Assembly: GCA_036507695.1 (NCBI GenBank)
Contig: DATCIR010000050.1
Span: forward strand, 1-44,592
Reading direction: 5' to 3'
Origin: JAKEGK01 sp036507695
GTDB lineage: Bacteria; Pseudomonadota; Gammaproteobacteria; SZUA-152
Length of the DNA stretch: 44,592 bases
Under the pieces are notes generated by a model. That model was not told the DNA's origin and did no database searches. It saw only the letters and a list, made by a program, of their open reading frames with translations. Positions 32,487 to 41,457 of this stretch are shown here, one piece after another (the first letter of the stretch is position 1; the number at the start of each line of letters is the position of its first letter). The translations under genes and the position numbers were made by a program.

Positions 32487-33641
32487 TCACCCGTTTTTAG
32501 CGTCGGTAACCACCAACTTGCGCCCCGAAATTGACAACCGCTTCTTGCCCTCAAGACACTGCAATAACTCGTTACCCACAAATTCCAGCCGCCATCCGGA
32601 TAAAACACCGATAGCGCATTCTCCCAGCACCAGACTTTCGAGTTCTTTGCGCGTTACCAGTACCGCCGCGGTCACCTCATTTTCAAACGCCCGCAACTTC
32701 ACCACGCTCATCAGCAGATCCACTATCGACTCTTGTTCAGCGCTCAATGGCTGCGTGCGTTCCACGGCGGGCCACTGTGATTCCGGTATGGACTTCGCCT
32801 GTTCGATAACCGCCAGTATTGCATCGGCATTCTTCTTCATGAAATTATTCCAGCCGCGGATTTTCTCCAGCGCTTCCACGGAAGCGGGACAACGCCGCGC
32901 AATATCCACCAGCACCTCGTCCGGCAACACCCATTTCCGCGGCCGGTTCAATTCCTTCGCGCACTGTTCCCGCCACATGGATAAGCGCTGCAACACGGCT
33001 AATTGGCCACGCTTGAGAATGTTAGCGCCCTTCACACGTTTCCATAATTGTTGCGGTTCGGGGGCGTACAGGCGCGTATTCGTCAGACTGTCAAAATCCG
33101 TTTGCAGCCATTGCTCCCGGCCTTTTTCAGTCAACCGCTGGTGTTGCTGGCGATACAGCGGGATCAGGTAACGCACATCGTTTAACGCGTAATGAATTTG
33201 CGCCGGGTCCAGCGGCCGCTGGCTCCAGTCAGTGCGGGTATGTTCCTTGTCAACGGTTTCTGCCAACATGGTCTTGACCAGGTTGGCGTAGCCGACTTGA
33301 TCCCCGTACCCCAACAAAGTGGCGGCAACCTGGGTGTCGAAAATTGGTTTGGGTAATTCGCCCTTGAGATCAAAAAAGATTTCCAGGTCCTGCCGGGCGG
33401 AATGGAGTATTTTGACCCGGCTGGGTTGATACAGTAATTCCAGCAGCGGGTCCAGGTTCGCAATACGCAGCGGATCGACACACGCCAGCAGCTGGTCCGT
33501 GGCGAGCTGGATCAGGCATAACTGCGCATAATAGGTTTTTTCCCGCAGAAATTCCGTGTCAATGCCAATAACGTCGCTTGACGCCAAGCGTGCGCAGAGA
33601 TTTAACAATTCATCCTGCGAATCGACAAACAATTCTTCCAT
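32487..33641 (-). CDS. rnd: Ribonuclease D
   Basis: 384-aa DEDDy 3'-5' exoribonuclease that trims tRNA and other stable RNA precursors. Catalytic residues seen: Asp28 and Glu30 in GIDTEFLRE, Asp85 in HSARQDLE, Tyr151 and Asp155 in YALNDVRYL. One or two HRDC domains follow (about 200-370), as in bacterial RNase D. The gene stands alone on the minus strand. Confidence 0.96.
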   Translation of the reverse strand: MEELFVDSQDELLNLCARLASSDVIGIDTEFLREKTYYAQLCLIQLATDQLLACVDPLRIANLDPLLELLYQPSRVKILHSARQDLEIFFDLKGELPKPIFDTQVAATLLGYGDQVGYANLVKTMLAETVDKEHTRTDWSQRPLDPAQIHYALNDVRYLIPLYRQQHQRLTEKGREQWLQTDFDSLTNTRLYAPEPQQLWKRVKGANILKRGQLAVLQRLSMWREQCAKELNRPRKWVLPDEVLVDIARRCPASVEALEKIRGWNNFMKKNADAILAVIEQAKSIPESQWPAVERTQPLSAEQESIVDLLMSVVKLRAFENEVTAAVLVTRKELESLVLGECAIGVLSGWRLEFVGNELLQCLEGKKRLSISGRKLVVTDAKNG

Positions 33642-34033
33642 CGTTTTAAGGTCCCGGTGAACTTGCTTTTAGTGTGCACACTCATCCCTGCCCTCTATCA
33701 CCCGCAACCGCTTATTTTCGGCGCAACTCCGGTTAGCCGGGAGGATGGAGTATATAATTAGTTGTAATTCATCGAATGAGATTACAAAATATTCGCATTT
33801 AATTAAGAATGTCCTAAAGTCATCGCTTGGACGGCGTGCTTTGTATGCCATAGCGCTCTCATCCATTGCGTCCATTGCGTAAACCGGCGATTGGCACAAC
33901 GGGCAGGTGATATTATAGGTTTAGTTGTTTAGTATCCTGCCATGCGGTCAACGGATGAATTTTAGATTATACCTTCATTAATGCGCTATGTATTCCAAAC
34001 TATAATCATAACGGCGTTTGTGATTAAAAAGCC
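33642..34033. other. 391-base intergenic region
   Basis: Divergent promoter region between rnd and the plus-strand membrane gene. A small hairpin CTCCGG-TTAG-CCGGGAG lies near 33728. The 76-aa minus-strand frame inside (33669-33899) lacks features of a real protein. Nothing else is seen. Confidence 0.6.
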
Positions 34034-34528
34034 ATGTCGCTCATGTTAAAACTGTTTTTCGATATTTGCCTGTTGCGCGCCAACGCGGAAAACGTGCCGG
34101 CTTCGCGTGTGTTGTTGATCATGAGCGTTTTAGCCTATTTTGTCCTGTCGCTGGGCATTACGTTTATCGAAGGCAACTTGTCAAAAATCGTCGCCGTCAT
34201 CCTGGTTGGCTTTATCCTGGTGATCGCGCTGGCCCAGGTGGGACTGTGGATTCGCAGCAGTATGAACCGCTCGGTGCAAACTATCACGGCGCTGGCCGGA
34301 ACTGGCACCATTTTTTGCATATTGACCTGGCCACTGGTATTAATGGGCGAGCAATGGATTTTTGCGCGCTACTTACTGTTACTGATTTTTATTTGGGATA
34401 TTGTTGTAGTGGGCCATATATTGCGCAACGCGCTGTCCTTGTCGTTCTGGGCCGGTATTGGTATTTCGATTTTTTATATCTTTACCTATTTCAGGATAGT
34501 ACGCGTATTCTTTATCGCTCAGACGTGA
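34034..34528 (+). CDS. Unassigned polytopic membrane protein, 164 aa
   Basis: About five helices (about residues 26-44, 52-70, 82-100, 112-130 and 138-158), with a short N-terminus that may lie along the membrane. The gene opens with ATGTCGCTCATGTTAAAAC, so the first or second Met may start translation. The overall shape resembles Yip1-type proteins, but no motif fixes this. It stands alone, followed by the 158-bp MITE copy. Confidence 0.75.
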   Translation: MSLMLKLFFDICLLRANAENVPASRVLLIMSVLAYFVLSLGITFIEGNLSKIVAVILVGFILVIALAQVGLWIRSSMNRSVQTITALAGTGTIFCILTWPLVLMGEQWIFARYLLLLIFIWDIVVVGHILRNALSLSFWAGIGISIFYIFTYFRIVRVFFIAQT

Positions 34529-34544
34529 TCGATCTACAACTGAC

Positions 34545-34702
34545 GTAACTACTCACCCCGTGTGCAGCATAGGTTAAAGCGGTGCTGGTGTTTCCTGCCG
34601 GGGGCGTCCGCGGCCAGGGATGGCCGCAGTCGAGCCTACAGGGACGTACTTGTGGCGTCCCCCGGCAGGAGACACCGGCGCCGCCCACGGGTGAGTAGTT
34701 AC
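34545..34702. mobile_element. 158-bp MITE-like element, copy 1, with 8-bp target duplication
   Basis: The ends are GTAACTACTCACCCCGTG and its inverted partner CACGGGTGAGTAGTTAC. The 8-mer CAACTGAC sits directly on both sides (34537-34544 and 34703-34710). The interior is a nest of palindromes (CTGCCGGGGG/CCCCCGGCAG; TGCGGCCA/TGGCCGCA). There is no ORF of its own. A 97 percent identical copy lies at 41533-41690. Confidence 0.92.
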
Positions 34703-34750
34703 CAACTGACATTATCAATTACGGCTATTTAAACGGGGAATCTTACTGGC

Positions 34751-36121
34751 ATGCACGTACACATATTAGGCATCTGCGGAACATTTATGGGCGGCATCGC
34801 GTTGCTGGCCCGTGAACTGGGATACACGGTGAGCGGATCAGACGCCAACGTTTATCCGCCCATGAGCACTCAGCTGGAAAACGCCGGCATTACCCTGAGC
34901 AACCTGGATGATACGGCGCAATTTACGCCCGTGCCCGATCTGGTAGTGATCGGTAATGCCTTATCCCGCGGCAAACCCGCGGTGGAATGGGTGCTGAATA
35001 ATAATTTACCCTACGCCTCGGGACCGGAGTTTCTCGCCAGTCATTTGTTGAAAGACCGCTGGGTGCTGGCGGTGTCCGGCACCCACGGCAAAACCACCAC
35101 CTCCAGCATGCTGGCCTGGATTCTGGAAGACGCCGGTTTAAAACCGGGCTTTTTGATCGGCGGCATACCGGAAAATTTCGGCATGTCCGCCCGCAGCGGC
35201 GATGCGCCGTTTTTTGTGGTGGAAGCCGACGAATACGACACCGCGTTTTTCGACAAGCGCTCCAAGTTCGTCCACTACCGCCCCCGCACCCTGATCATGA
35301 ACAATCTCGAATACGATCATGCGGACATCTTTCCTGACCTTGACGCCATCAAGCGCCAGTTCCATCACTTGGTTCGAACCGTGCCCGGCAACGGCTTGAT
35401 TATCGCACCCAAAGCGGACGGCAATCTGGCGGATGTGCTGCGCATGGGCTGCTGGACACCTGTTGAATTCCTGGGAGACGATAAAGACTGCCAATGGCAA
35501 ATCAGGAATCTGTCCCAGGATGCGAGCCGCTTCGACGTGGTGATTGACGGTAAACCCGCTGGCACGGTGAACTGGAGTTTGCAGGGTTTGCACAACGTGC
35601 ATAACGCCGTCATGGCCATCGCCGCCGCGCGCCACGCGGGCGTGCCGGTGAAGCATGCCATCGCGGCCATGAGCCGGTTTCGCAATGTCAAACGCCGCAT
35701 GGAAGTTGTCGGCGCCGTCAATAACATCACCATCTATGATGATTTCGCCCACCATCCCACGGCGATTGAACTCACCTTGGGCGGCTTGCGCAACAAAGTG
35801 GGTGCTGCGCGTATCATTGCCATCCTGGAACCGCGCTCCAACACCATGCGCATGGGCGTGCATCAAGATACCCTGGCCGCATCGCTTGACCGCGCCGATG
35901 AAGTCATCTATTACCAACCGGCGGATATCGGCTGGAGCCTGGAAGCCATTGCCAAAAATACAAGGGCGCCGGCCTCGGTGATATCCAGCATCGGCGACAT
36001 CATTGCCCACCTGGTTGCCAGCGTGAAACCCGGCGACCATCTGTTAATAATGAGCAACGGCGCATTCGGCGGCCTGCATCAAAAATTACTGGCCGCCTTG
36101 AAATCCCGCTACCCGGCGTGA
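34751..36121 (+). CDS. mpl: UDP-N-acetylmuramate:L-Ala-gamma-D-Glu-meso-DAP ligase Mpl
   Basis: 456 aa. It recycles the murein tripeptide by joining it to UDP-MurNAc in the cytoplasm. N-terminal Rossmann part HILGICGTFMGGIALLARELGYTVSGSD, ATP site SGTHGKTTTSSML (about 110-122), EADEYDTAFFDKRSKF, NLEYDHADIFP, HNVHNAVMAIAAARHAG, and the C-terminal DDFAHHPTAIELTL block that separates Mpl from MurC. The length is normal. It follows the MITE copy and is followed by ubiX. Confidence 0.97.
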   Translation: MHVHILGICGTFMGGIALLARELGYTVSGSDANVYPPMSTQLENAGITLSNLDDTAQFTPVPDLVVIGNALSRGKPAVEWVLNNNLPYASGPEFLASHLLKDRWVLAVSGTHGKTTTSSMLAWILEDAGLKPGFLIGGIPENFGMSARSGDAPFFVVEADEYDTAFFDKRSKFVHYRPRTLIMNNLEYDHADIFPDLDAIKRQFHHLVRTVPGNGLIIAPKADGNLADVLRMGCWTPVEFLGDDKDCQWQIRNLSQDASRFDVVIDGKPAGTVNWSLQGLHNVHNAVMAIAAARHAGVPVKHAIAAMSRFRNVKRRMEVVGAVNNITIYDDFAHHPTAIELTLGGLRNKVGAARIIAILEPRSNTMRMGVHQDTLAASLDRADEVIYYQPADIGWSLEAIAKNTRAPASVISSIGDIIAHLVASVKPGDHLLIMSNGAFGGLHQKLLAALKSRYPA

Positions 36122-36137
36122 GACCGGACGCACCTAG

Positions 36138-36169
36138 AAATCGCTATACTTTAAAATCGCTATACTTTA
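36138..36169. repeat. 16-bp exact direct tandem duplication
   Basis: AAATCGCTATACTTTA is repeated exactly at 36138-36153 and 36154-36169, between mpl and ubiX. Each copy has a -10-like TATACT, so the duplication may have doubled a promoter element. Confidence 0.88.
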
Positions 36170-36258
36170 CCCCATGGTTCACGAACTCAGCGCACGCAAT
36201 CAATGTCCATAAAAAACCGGTCCCTCGAAATTAAACCCGCAACCGCGGTTCAGTCATC

Positions 36259-36876
36259 ATGAACCGTCGACACATTACTTTGGCGATCACCGGCGCCTCC
36301 GGTGTGCACTATGGCCTGCGTTTGCTGGAGTGCCTGTTAAAGGCGGAGCAAACGGTTAATTTACTGATCTCCAGCGCGGCGCACGTGGTGATAAGCACAG
36401 AAACTGAACATAAATTTGGGCACCGCCCGGAAGAAATTCTTGCTTATTTCAGCCAGCTTTATGCGGCGAAACCCGGGCAACTTCACGTATTTGGTAAAGA
36501 ACAATGGATGGCGCCCATCGCCAGCGGATCCGGCGCGGCGCGCGCCATGGTTGTTTGCCCCTGCTCATCAGCTACACTTTCTTCTATAGCCCATGGCTCC
36601 AGCGACAACCTGATCGAGCGGGCGGCCGACGTCATGCTCAAGGAGCAGCGCAAACTGATACTGGTGACCCGGGAAATGCCGGTTTCCGCCATTCACCTGG
36701 AGAACATGTTGAAACTCGCACGGCTGGGTGTGGCGATACTGCCGGCAAGCCCGGGCTTCTATCATCAACCAAAAACCATTAATGACCTGGTTGACTTTGT
36801 CGTAGCGCGCGTTATGGATCATCTGGATATCGAACATAACCTGGTGCCCCGGTGGGGTGAATCGACAGCACGATGA
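36259..36876 (+). CDS. ubiX: Flavin prenyltransferase UbiX
   Basis: Makes prenylated FMN from FMN and dimethylallyl phosphate, the cofactor of UbiD-type decarboxylases in ubiquinone synthesis. 205 aa. Markers are ITGASGVHYGLRLLECLL at the N-terminus, CPCSSATLSSIAHGSSDNLIERAADV near residues 98-123, KLILVTREMPVS, and PGFYHQPKTINDLVDFVVARVMDHL at the end. The gene is coupled to the Lon-N-domain gene by an ATGA overlap. Confidence 0.95.
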   Translation: MNRRHITLAITGASGVHYGLRLLECLLKAEQTVNLLISSAAHVVISTETEHKFGHRPEEILAYFSQLYAAKPGQLHVFGKEQWMAPIASGSGAARAMVVCPCSSATLSSIAHGSSDNLIERAADVMLKEQRKLILVTREMPVSAIHLENMLKLARLGVAILPASPGFYHQPKTINDLVDFVVARVMDHLDIEHNLVPRWGESTAR

Positions 36877-37460
36877 CAACACTCTGCATACCTATTTTTC
36901 CGTTACACACGGTGCTGTTCCCGGATGGCGCCTTGCCGCTGCGTATTTTCGAACCGCGTTACCTGGATATGATCAGCGCCTGCATGAAGGCGGGCAGCGG
37001 ATTTGGGATCTGCCTGATCAGAGAAGGTTCGGAAGTGGGCAAAGCGGCGGACACTTACGAGCTGGGCACACTGAGCGAGATCAGCTATTTCAATATGGAT
37101 GCCAACGGCATGTTATGCATCACCGCTCATGGCAAACAACGCTTTCATATCCTGTCCAAGTCCGTGCAACCCAACCAGCTCACCATCGCGGACGTGGAAT
37201 TGCTCCCCAATGAACCGGAACGCAAAATACCGAATGCCTATTTGCCCGCGGTGGAAATTTTGCGCAAGCTGCTGGATCAACTGGGTTATCCGTTCGCCAA
37301 GCTGGAAAAGCGTTATGACGATGCGGGGTGGGTAGGCAGCCGGCTGGCGGAGTTATTACCGTTGCGGCTGGAACACAAACAGTTCCTATTACAGATACAC
37401 GATCCGGTGCAGCGGCTGGAGAGGCTGTGGCAGTTAATGGAAGAACTGGAATTGCAGTAA
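36873..37460 (+). CDS. Lon N-terminal (PUA-like) domain protein
   Basis: 195 aa, soluble, made of only the Lon substrate-binding domain, with no AAA+ or protease part. Motifs: IPIFPLHTVLFPDGALPLRIFEPRYLDMI at the N-terminus and GFGICLIREGSEVG. The C-terminal helical part (about 110-195) holds LLPLRLEHKQFLLQ. Stand-alone Lon-N proteins are common in proteobacteria, and the role is unclear, perhaps protein quality control. It overlaps ubiX by 4 bases, so the two are translated together. Confidence 0.9.
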   Translation: MTTLCIPIFPLHTVLFPDGALPLRIFEPRYLDMISACMKAGSGFGICLIREGSEVGKAADTYELGTLSEISYFNMDANGMLCITAHGKQRFHILSKSVQPNQLTIADVELLPNEPERKIPNAYLPAVEILRKLLDQLGYPFAKLEKRYDDAGWVGSRLAELLPLRLEHKQFLLQIHDPVQRLERLWQLMEELELQ

Positions 37461-37520
37461 ATCTTTGCCGCTTAAACAAGATGCTATTATTACAGCGTCA
37501 ATGGCGGGCAAGGAATGCTT

Positions 37521-37883
37521 TCAGTTCTTCAGCCAATTCACGATATATTTCCCGCCCTCAAACCCGGTAAACAATTCACCGATCAAGGGATGATTGACCG
37601 CTTCGTTGCTCCAGTCCGCTTCCAGATTTTGTTCCGACACATAGGTATTGTGTTCGCCGTCATCGACCAGGATGTGATACCAGGGTTTATCCTTGGGTGG
37701 ACGTGATTTCGCGACGCGTTCATACCAGTCATCAGAACCGGAATAAATAGGGTCCACGTCCACAACCACGCCGCGGTAATCCAGCAATTTATGGTGAATC
37801 ACTTGCCCCACCGCATACCGGGCTTCGGTGATAAAGGGAAATAATTCGGGTTTATTACCATCGATCTTCAGAATCTCTGCCAT
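37521..37883 (-). CDS. hspQ: Heat shock protein HspQ (YccV-like)
   Basis: 120 aa from the ATG at 37883, preceded by GCAGG; a GTG at 37895 would add four residues. The YccV/HspQ domain fills the protein: ARYAVGQVIHHKLLDYRGVVVDVDPIYSG, DKPWYHILVDDGEHNTYVSEQNL and the HPLIGELF end. HspQ binds hemimethylated oriC DNA and modulates Lon in enterobacteria. The gene is convergent with the Lon-N-domain gene (60 bases between stops), an interesting link to the Lon domain. Confidence 0.92.
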   Translation of the reverse strand: MAEILKIDGNKPELFPFITEARYAVGQVIHHKLLDYRGVVVDVDPIYSGSDDWYERVAKSRPPKDKPWYHILVDDGEHNTYVSEQNLEADWSNEAVNHPLIGELFTGFEGGKYIVNWLKN

Positions 37884-38037
37884 TGTTGTCGCCACCTGCT
37901 AAAAATTGACGCACCGTGCAAACCATGCGTGTTAACTATAAATATTGAAGCGTTTCGACTTTTTTCAACCCGTGAATTTCACGACCAGGAATACGTGTTG
38001 CTGCACAGAAATCGTGCAATAACCGAGCCAATGGCAT

Positions 38038-38060
38038 AAAAAACCGCGCCGCAGCGCGGT
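38038..38060 (-). terminator. Rho-independent terminator after the DUF2007 gene
   Basis: On the minus strand ACCGCGCTGCGGCGCGGT forms a stem CCGCGC/GCGCGG with loop TGCG, followed by six T (38038-38043). It lies 60 bases after the stop at 38120. Confidence 0.85.
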
Positions 38061-38101
38061 CAAGTCAACCCCGTGCGATTTTGGATTAGCCAAAACACTT
38101 T

Positions 38102-38131
38102 CAGTTAATCATCACGCAGTTAATCATCACG
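38102..38131. repeat. 15-bp exact tandem duplication at a gene end
   Basis: CAGTTAATCATCACG is repeated exactly at 38102-38116 and 38117-38131. The second copy contains the stop codon and last codons of the 38120-38443 gene. Confidence 0.88.
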
Positions 38132-38443
38132 CGGCGACCCGCACTTCCAACAATCGGTAAATTGTCCTTCGATACTTTCGCCGCAATGCCGGCACACCCA
38201 GTGCTGCCCGGCGTTTTCGAGCCGCTTTAATTCCTCGTCCACAATGTGTTTGGCGCGCTCATAATCCCTTTCGTCATCGACACACAAGATGGGCCACACT
38301 TCAGTTGGCGGTAACTCGCCGGCGGCCCCCGAGAGATAAGTGTTTTTAACCAAGCACGCAATTCCGTAGGACTCGACAATGTTTCTATAGTGGTTGACCA
38401 TAAACAGATGGGGCGAACTGTAGATATTTTTCATCGTTGACAT
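38120..38443 (-). CDS. DUF2007-type protein with C-terminal zinc ribbon
   Basis: 107 aa from the ATG at 38443, eight bases after the DedA-type stop; an upstream start at 38488 would overlap that gene. The N-terminal half (about 8-75) has the DUF2007 pattern KNIYSSPHLFMVNHYRNIVESYGI and WPILCVDDERDYERAKHIVDE, a ferredoxin-like fold in putative signal transducers. A zinc ribbon follows: C-x2-C (CRHCGE) and C-x2-C (CWKCGSP). It ends in Arg-Asp-Asp within the 15-bp duplication. Confidence 0.8.
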   Translation of the reverse strand: MSTMKNIYSSPHLFMVNHYRNIVESYGIACLVKNTYLSGAAGELPPTEVWPILCVDDERDYERAKHIVDEELKRLENAGQHWVCRHCGESIEGQFTDCWKCGSPRDD

Positions 38444-38450
38444 TTCATCT

Positions 38451-39830
38451 CTATCGGTTTGCGAAAGCGCGCGCGGCGGACCGGGCAAGGTTTTGCTGTT
38501 TTAACTCCAGCAGTAATACATCACCTTTCCATGATTCAGTAACCCCGATGCCGGGATAATACTTCTGACGAACATGCCATTGCTGTTGGCGCGCGCCGAT
38601 CTTATCCCGGAACAACACCAGTGCTGCGGAATAGTCAGACCGCCGCAGTGGCAGCTGCGCAAGACCGGATACTGTCAGCAGATCCATGCCATGAACCGCT
38701 CCCAGCCAAAGCTGCGGTTTATCCTGCCCGGCGTTTGCATTGGCCGCCCAGATGCGCAACACCAGCACATGATTTTGATTCACGCCGGGGGCCAGCAATC
38801 GCAAGACTTCCGGATGGTTGAACAATTCATTTGCGGCGACGGGCAGTTGAGCAAACTCAGGTTTCGGTAAAAAATAATTCAAGCTGCTCTTAAACGTGAA
38901 CTCTTGCGCCGTTATCCATCCGCCATTGAGCAAGAAACTTTCTATATCCTGTAACGCGCCCCACCACTGAATTGTAATCGGATGTTTGCTGTTAAACTGG
39001 ATGGGCGCATTGGAAAATGCGCTCCAATGATCATGCCACCATTGCGCATCAACCGCTTGTTGCCGGTTCGCCACCGGCTGGTAACGGATTTCATACTGGT
39101 ACACAAAAAACACCATTGCGCCGGCCAACATCCCCATTAAACTGAGACTGACAATATTTTCCCTGGCCTTGCGCAAGCCAAAAAAATCCGCCAGGGTTTC
39201 TATCGTCGCCAGCAATGCATAGGAAACCAGCCACTTGACGATATAGCCCAGGATGACCGCCACTGCAATCAGAATGACGATCACCGCGATCAGCCTTAAA
39301 AATACCTCGTTGGCCAGCTGAATGGATTCACCAAAGGCCACGCCGGGCAATATCACCACCGGCGCCCACAGTATCGCCGACACGACATTGATGAAATAAA
39401 ATTTTCCCTGCGGCATATGCATAATGCCCGCAACGGCGGGAATAATCGGGCGCAACGGTCCCACGAAACGCCCAAACAACACACTGACGCCGCCATGCCG
39501 CGCAAAAAACTTTTCGCCCCGGGGAATCAACTGTGGATAGCGTGACAATGGCCAGACATGGCGCAGTTGCTGATCGAAGTGACGGCCCAACCAATAACTC
39601 ACCCAGTCGCCAACAATTGCGCCGGCCGCCGCCCAGAACAGGGCTTGCCAGAGATCAAGCGCGTTTAATCCCACAAGCGCGCCGATGCCCAGCATAAACA
39701 CCACGCCGGGCACGACGATACCCACCAGCGCCAGCGACTCGCCCGCCGCAACCATGAACACCATCAATCCCGCCAACTCAGGATGCCGTGTTATCCAGTC
39801 CAGTACCGGTTGAATTGTTGACAGGTCCAT
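38451..39830 (-). CDS. DedA-family membrane protein with LssY-like C-terminal domain
   Basis: 459 aa. The N-terminal half (about 10-200) is a DedA/VTT-type protein with GESLALVGIVVPGVVFMLGIG, GDWVSYWLGRHF, the signature FGRFVGPLRPIIPAVAGIMHMP and a final helix around 180-205. DedA proteins move undecaprenyl or phosphatidyl lipids. After another helix (about 230-250), the region 260-459 matches the LssY C-terminal domain type in fused DedA-LssY proteins, possibly hydrolytic. The stop is 8 bases before the DUF2007 start. Confidence 0.85.
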   Translation of the reverse strand: MDLSTIQPVLDWITRHPELAGLMVFMVAAGESLALVGIVVPGVVFMLGIGALVGLNALDLWQALFWAAAGAIVGDWVSYWLGRHFDQQLRHVWPLSRYPQLIPRGEKFFARHGGVSVLFGRFVGPLRPIIPAVAGIMHMPQGKFYFINVVSAILWAPVVILPGVAFGESIQLANEVFLRLIAVIVILIAVAVILGYIVKWLVSYALLATIETLADFFGLRKARENIVSLSLMGMLAGAMVFFVYQYEIRYQPVANRQQAVDAQWWHDHWSAFSNAPIQFNSKHPITIQWWGALQDIESFLLNGGWITAQEFTFKSSLNYFLPKPEFAQLPVAANELFNHPEVLRLLAPGVNQNHVLVLRIWAANANAGQDKPQLWLGAVHGMDLLTVSGLAQLPLRRSDYSAALVLFRDKIGARQQQWHVRQKYYPGIGVTESWKGDVLLLELKQQNLARSAARAFANR

Positions 39831-39833
39831 TCG

Positions 39834-40121
39834 CTAAGAAGACGAGTGAATGAGTGCAACGGTGATTTTCTGTGACTGCCGCATAAAGGTGCGGTACAAA
39901 ACCGGAATCACCAACAAGGTTAATACCGTGGAAAACGTCAATCCCCAGACAATAGCGGACGCCACCGGCCCCCACAGCAGGGATTTGCCACCGAGCCCTG
40001 CCGCCAGTGAAAACAGACCGGCGACCGTGGTCAGCGGCGTAATAAGAATGGGGATCACCCGGCGCCTGGCCGCATTGGCAATTTTCAAGACCGGCGTGAT
40101 AGCCGCGATTCGACAGCGCAT
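39834..40121 (-). pseudogene. Remnant of an RND efflux permease (C-terminal end)
   Basis: The 95-aa frame has RRRVIPILITPLTTVAGLFSL, GLGGKSLLWGPVASAIVWGL and FSTVLTLLVIPVLYRTF, the last part of helices TM11-TM12 of AcrB/HAE-type pumps. Only about 90 residues of a normal 1000-residue pump remain, and no membrane-fusion or outer-membrane partner is near. It stops 4 bases before the DedA start. A truncated, inactive relic. Confidence 0.85.
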
Positions 40122-40173
40122 CGCTTAATCCTTTAGTAATCTCAACCGTACTGTGAATTCCCGGAGGGCGTGA

Positions 40174-41457
40174 TCAAGCCAGTGTGGCCAATACTTTTTC
40201 CGCGGCATCCAGAGTCGCATTGATTTCCTTGGGCGTATGCGCTGCTGACACGAATCCCGCCTCGTAGGCGGACGGCGCCAGATAGACTCCCGCTTTCAAC
40301 ATGGCATGAAAGAAAGCCTGAAAGCGTTTGATATTGCATTCGGTGACTTGCTTGAAGGACGTGATTTTTTCCGCGTCACTGAAGAAAATGCCAAACATAC
40401 CGCCGACCTGGTTGGTGGTGAGCGGTATACCGGCCGCCTGGGCGCGTTGTTTCAAACCATCACATAAGGTAGCGGCGGTTTGGCTCAGCCGGTCATGAAA
40501 ACCCGGCGCTTGTATCAGTTGTAATGTCGCCAGTCCCGCGGCCATGGATACCGGGTTACCGGACAGGGTTCCCGCCTGGTAGACCGGACCCAGGGGCGCG
40601 ATTTTTTCCATTATGGCTTTCTTGCCGCCAAACGCGCCCACCGGTAAACCGCCGCCGATCACTTTGCCGAGCGTGGTCAAATCCGGCGTCACGTTATAAT
40701 GCTGCTGCGCGCCGCCCAGCGCGACGCGAAATCCCGTCATCACTTCATCGAATATCAACACCGCGCCGTAGTTGTCACAGACTTCACGCAGGCCTTCGAG
40801 AAATCCCGGCGCCGGGGGAATGCAATTCATATTGCCGGCGACCGGCTCCACGATCACGCAGGCGACCTGGTCACCCAGTTCCCGGAACGCCTCTTGCACC
40901 TGATCTATATCGTTGTAGTGTAGGGTGATGGTATGTTCCGCCAGCGACGCCGGCACTCCTGGTGAGGTGGGCACACCCAAGGTCAGGGCGCCGGAACCCG
41001 CTTTCACCAATAAGGAATCGGAGTGGCCATGATAACAACCTTCGAATTTCACCAGCTTGTCCCGGCCGGTGTAACCACGCGCCAACCGGATCGCGCTCAT
41101 GGTCGCTTCGGTGCCGGAGTTCACCATCCGCACCATCTCAATGGATGGCACCAGCGCACACACCAGTTTGGCCATTTCGGTTTCGATGGCGGTGGGGGCG
41201 CCGTAGCCGATACCTTGCGCAACAGCCGCCTGCACGGCTTTGATGACGTGCGGATGTTGATGACCGACAATCATCGGCCCCCAGGATGCCACGTAATCGA
41301 TGTAACGATTATCATCTTCATCGATCAGATACGCGCCTTCGCTGTGCTTGAAAAAAACGGGATCACCACCGACGCCGCGAAACGCGCGCACCGGGGAATT
41401 CACTCCGCCGGGAATATATTGTTGGGCTTGTATAAATAAGTCATGTGATCGCGTCAT
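40174..41457 (-). CDS. hemL: Glutamate-1-semialdehyde 2,1-aminomutase HemL
   Basis: PLP enzyme that turns glutamate-1-semialdehyde into 5-aminolevulinate, the entry to heme. 427 aa, full length. Markers: SPVRAFRGVGGDPVFF, DYVASWGPMIVGHQHP, NSGTEATMSAIRLARG, the PLP Asp in LIFDEVMTGFRV, and LTTLGK265-VIGGGLPVGAFGG with the Schiff-base lysine. It lies downstream of thiD and thiE on the same strand, as in many gammaproteobacteria, but a MITE copy separates it from thiE. Confidence 0.97.
   Translation of the reverse strand: MTRSHDLFIQAQQYIPGGVNSPVRAFRGVGGDPVFFKHSEGAYLIDEDDNRYIDYVASWGPMIVGHQHPHVIKAVQAAVAQGIGYGAPTAIETEMAKLVCALVPSIEMVRMVNSGTEATMSAIRLARGYTGRDKLVKFEGCYHGHSDSLLVKAGSGALTLGVPTSPGVPASLAEHTITLHYNDIDQVQEAFRELGDQVACVIVEPVAGNMNCIPPAPGFLEGLREVCDNYGAVLIFDEVMTGFRVALGGAQQHYNVTPDLTTLGKVIGGGLPVGAFGGKKAIMEKIAPLGPVYQAGTLSGNPVSMAAGLATLQLIQAPGFHDRLSQTAATLCDGLKQRAQAAGIPLTTNQVGGMFGIFFSDAEKITSFKQVTECNIKRFQAFFHAMLKAGVYLAPSAYEAGFVSAAHTPKEINATLDAAEKVLATLA

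Noticed and set aside
33669..33899. 76-codon minus-strand frame between rnd and the membrane gene
   Set aside because: No ribosome binding site, no recognisable domain or composition bias, and it lies where divergent promoters are expected.
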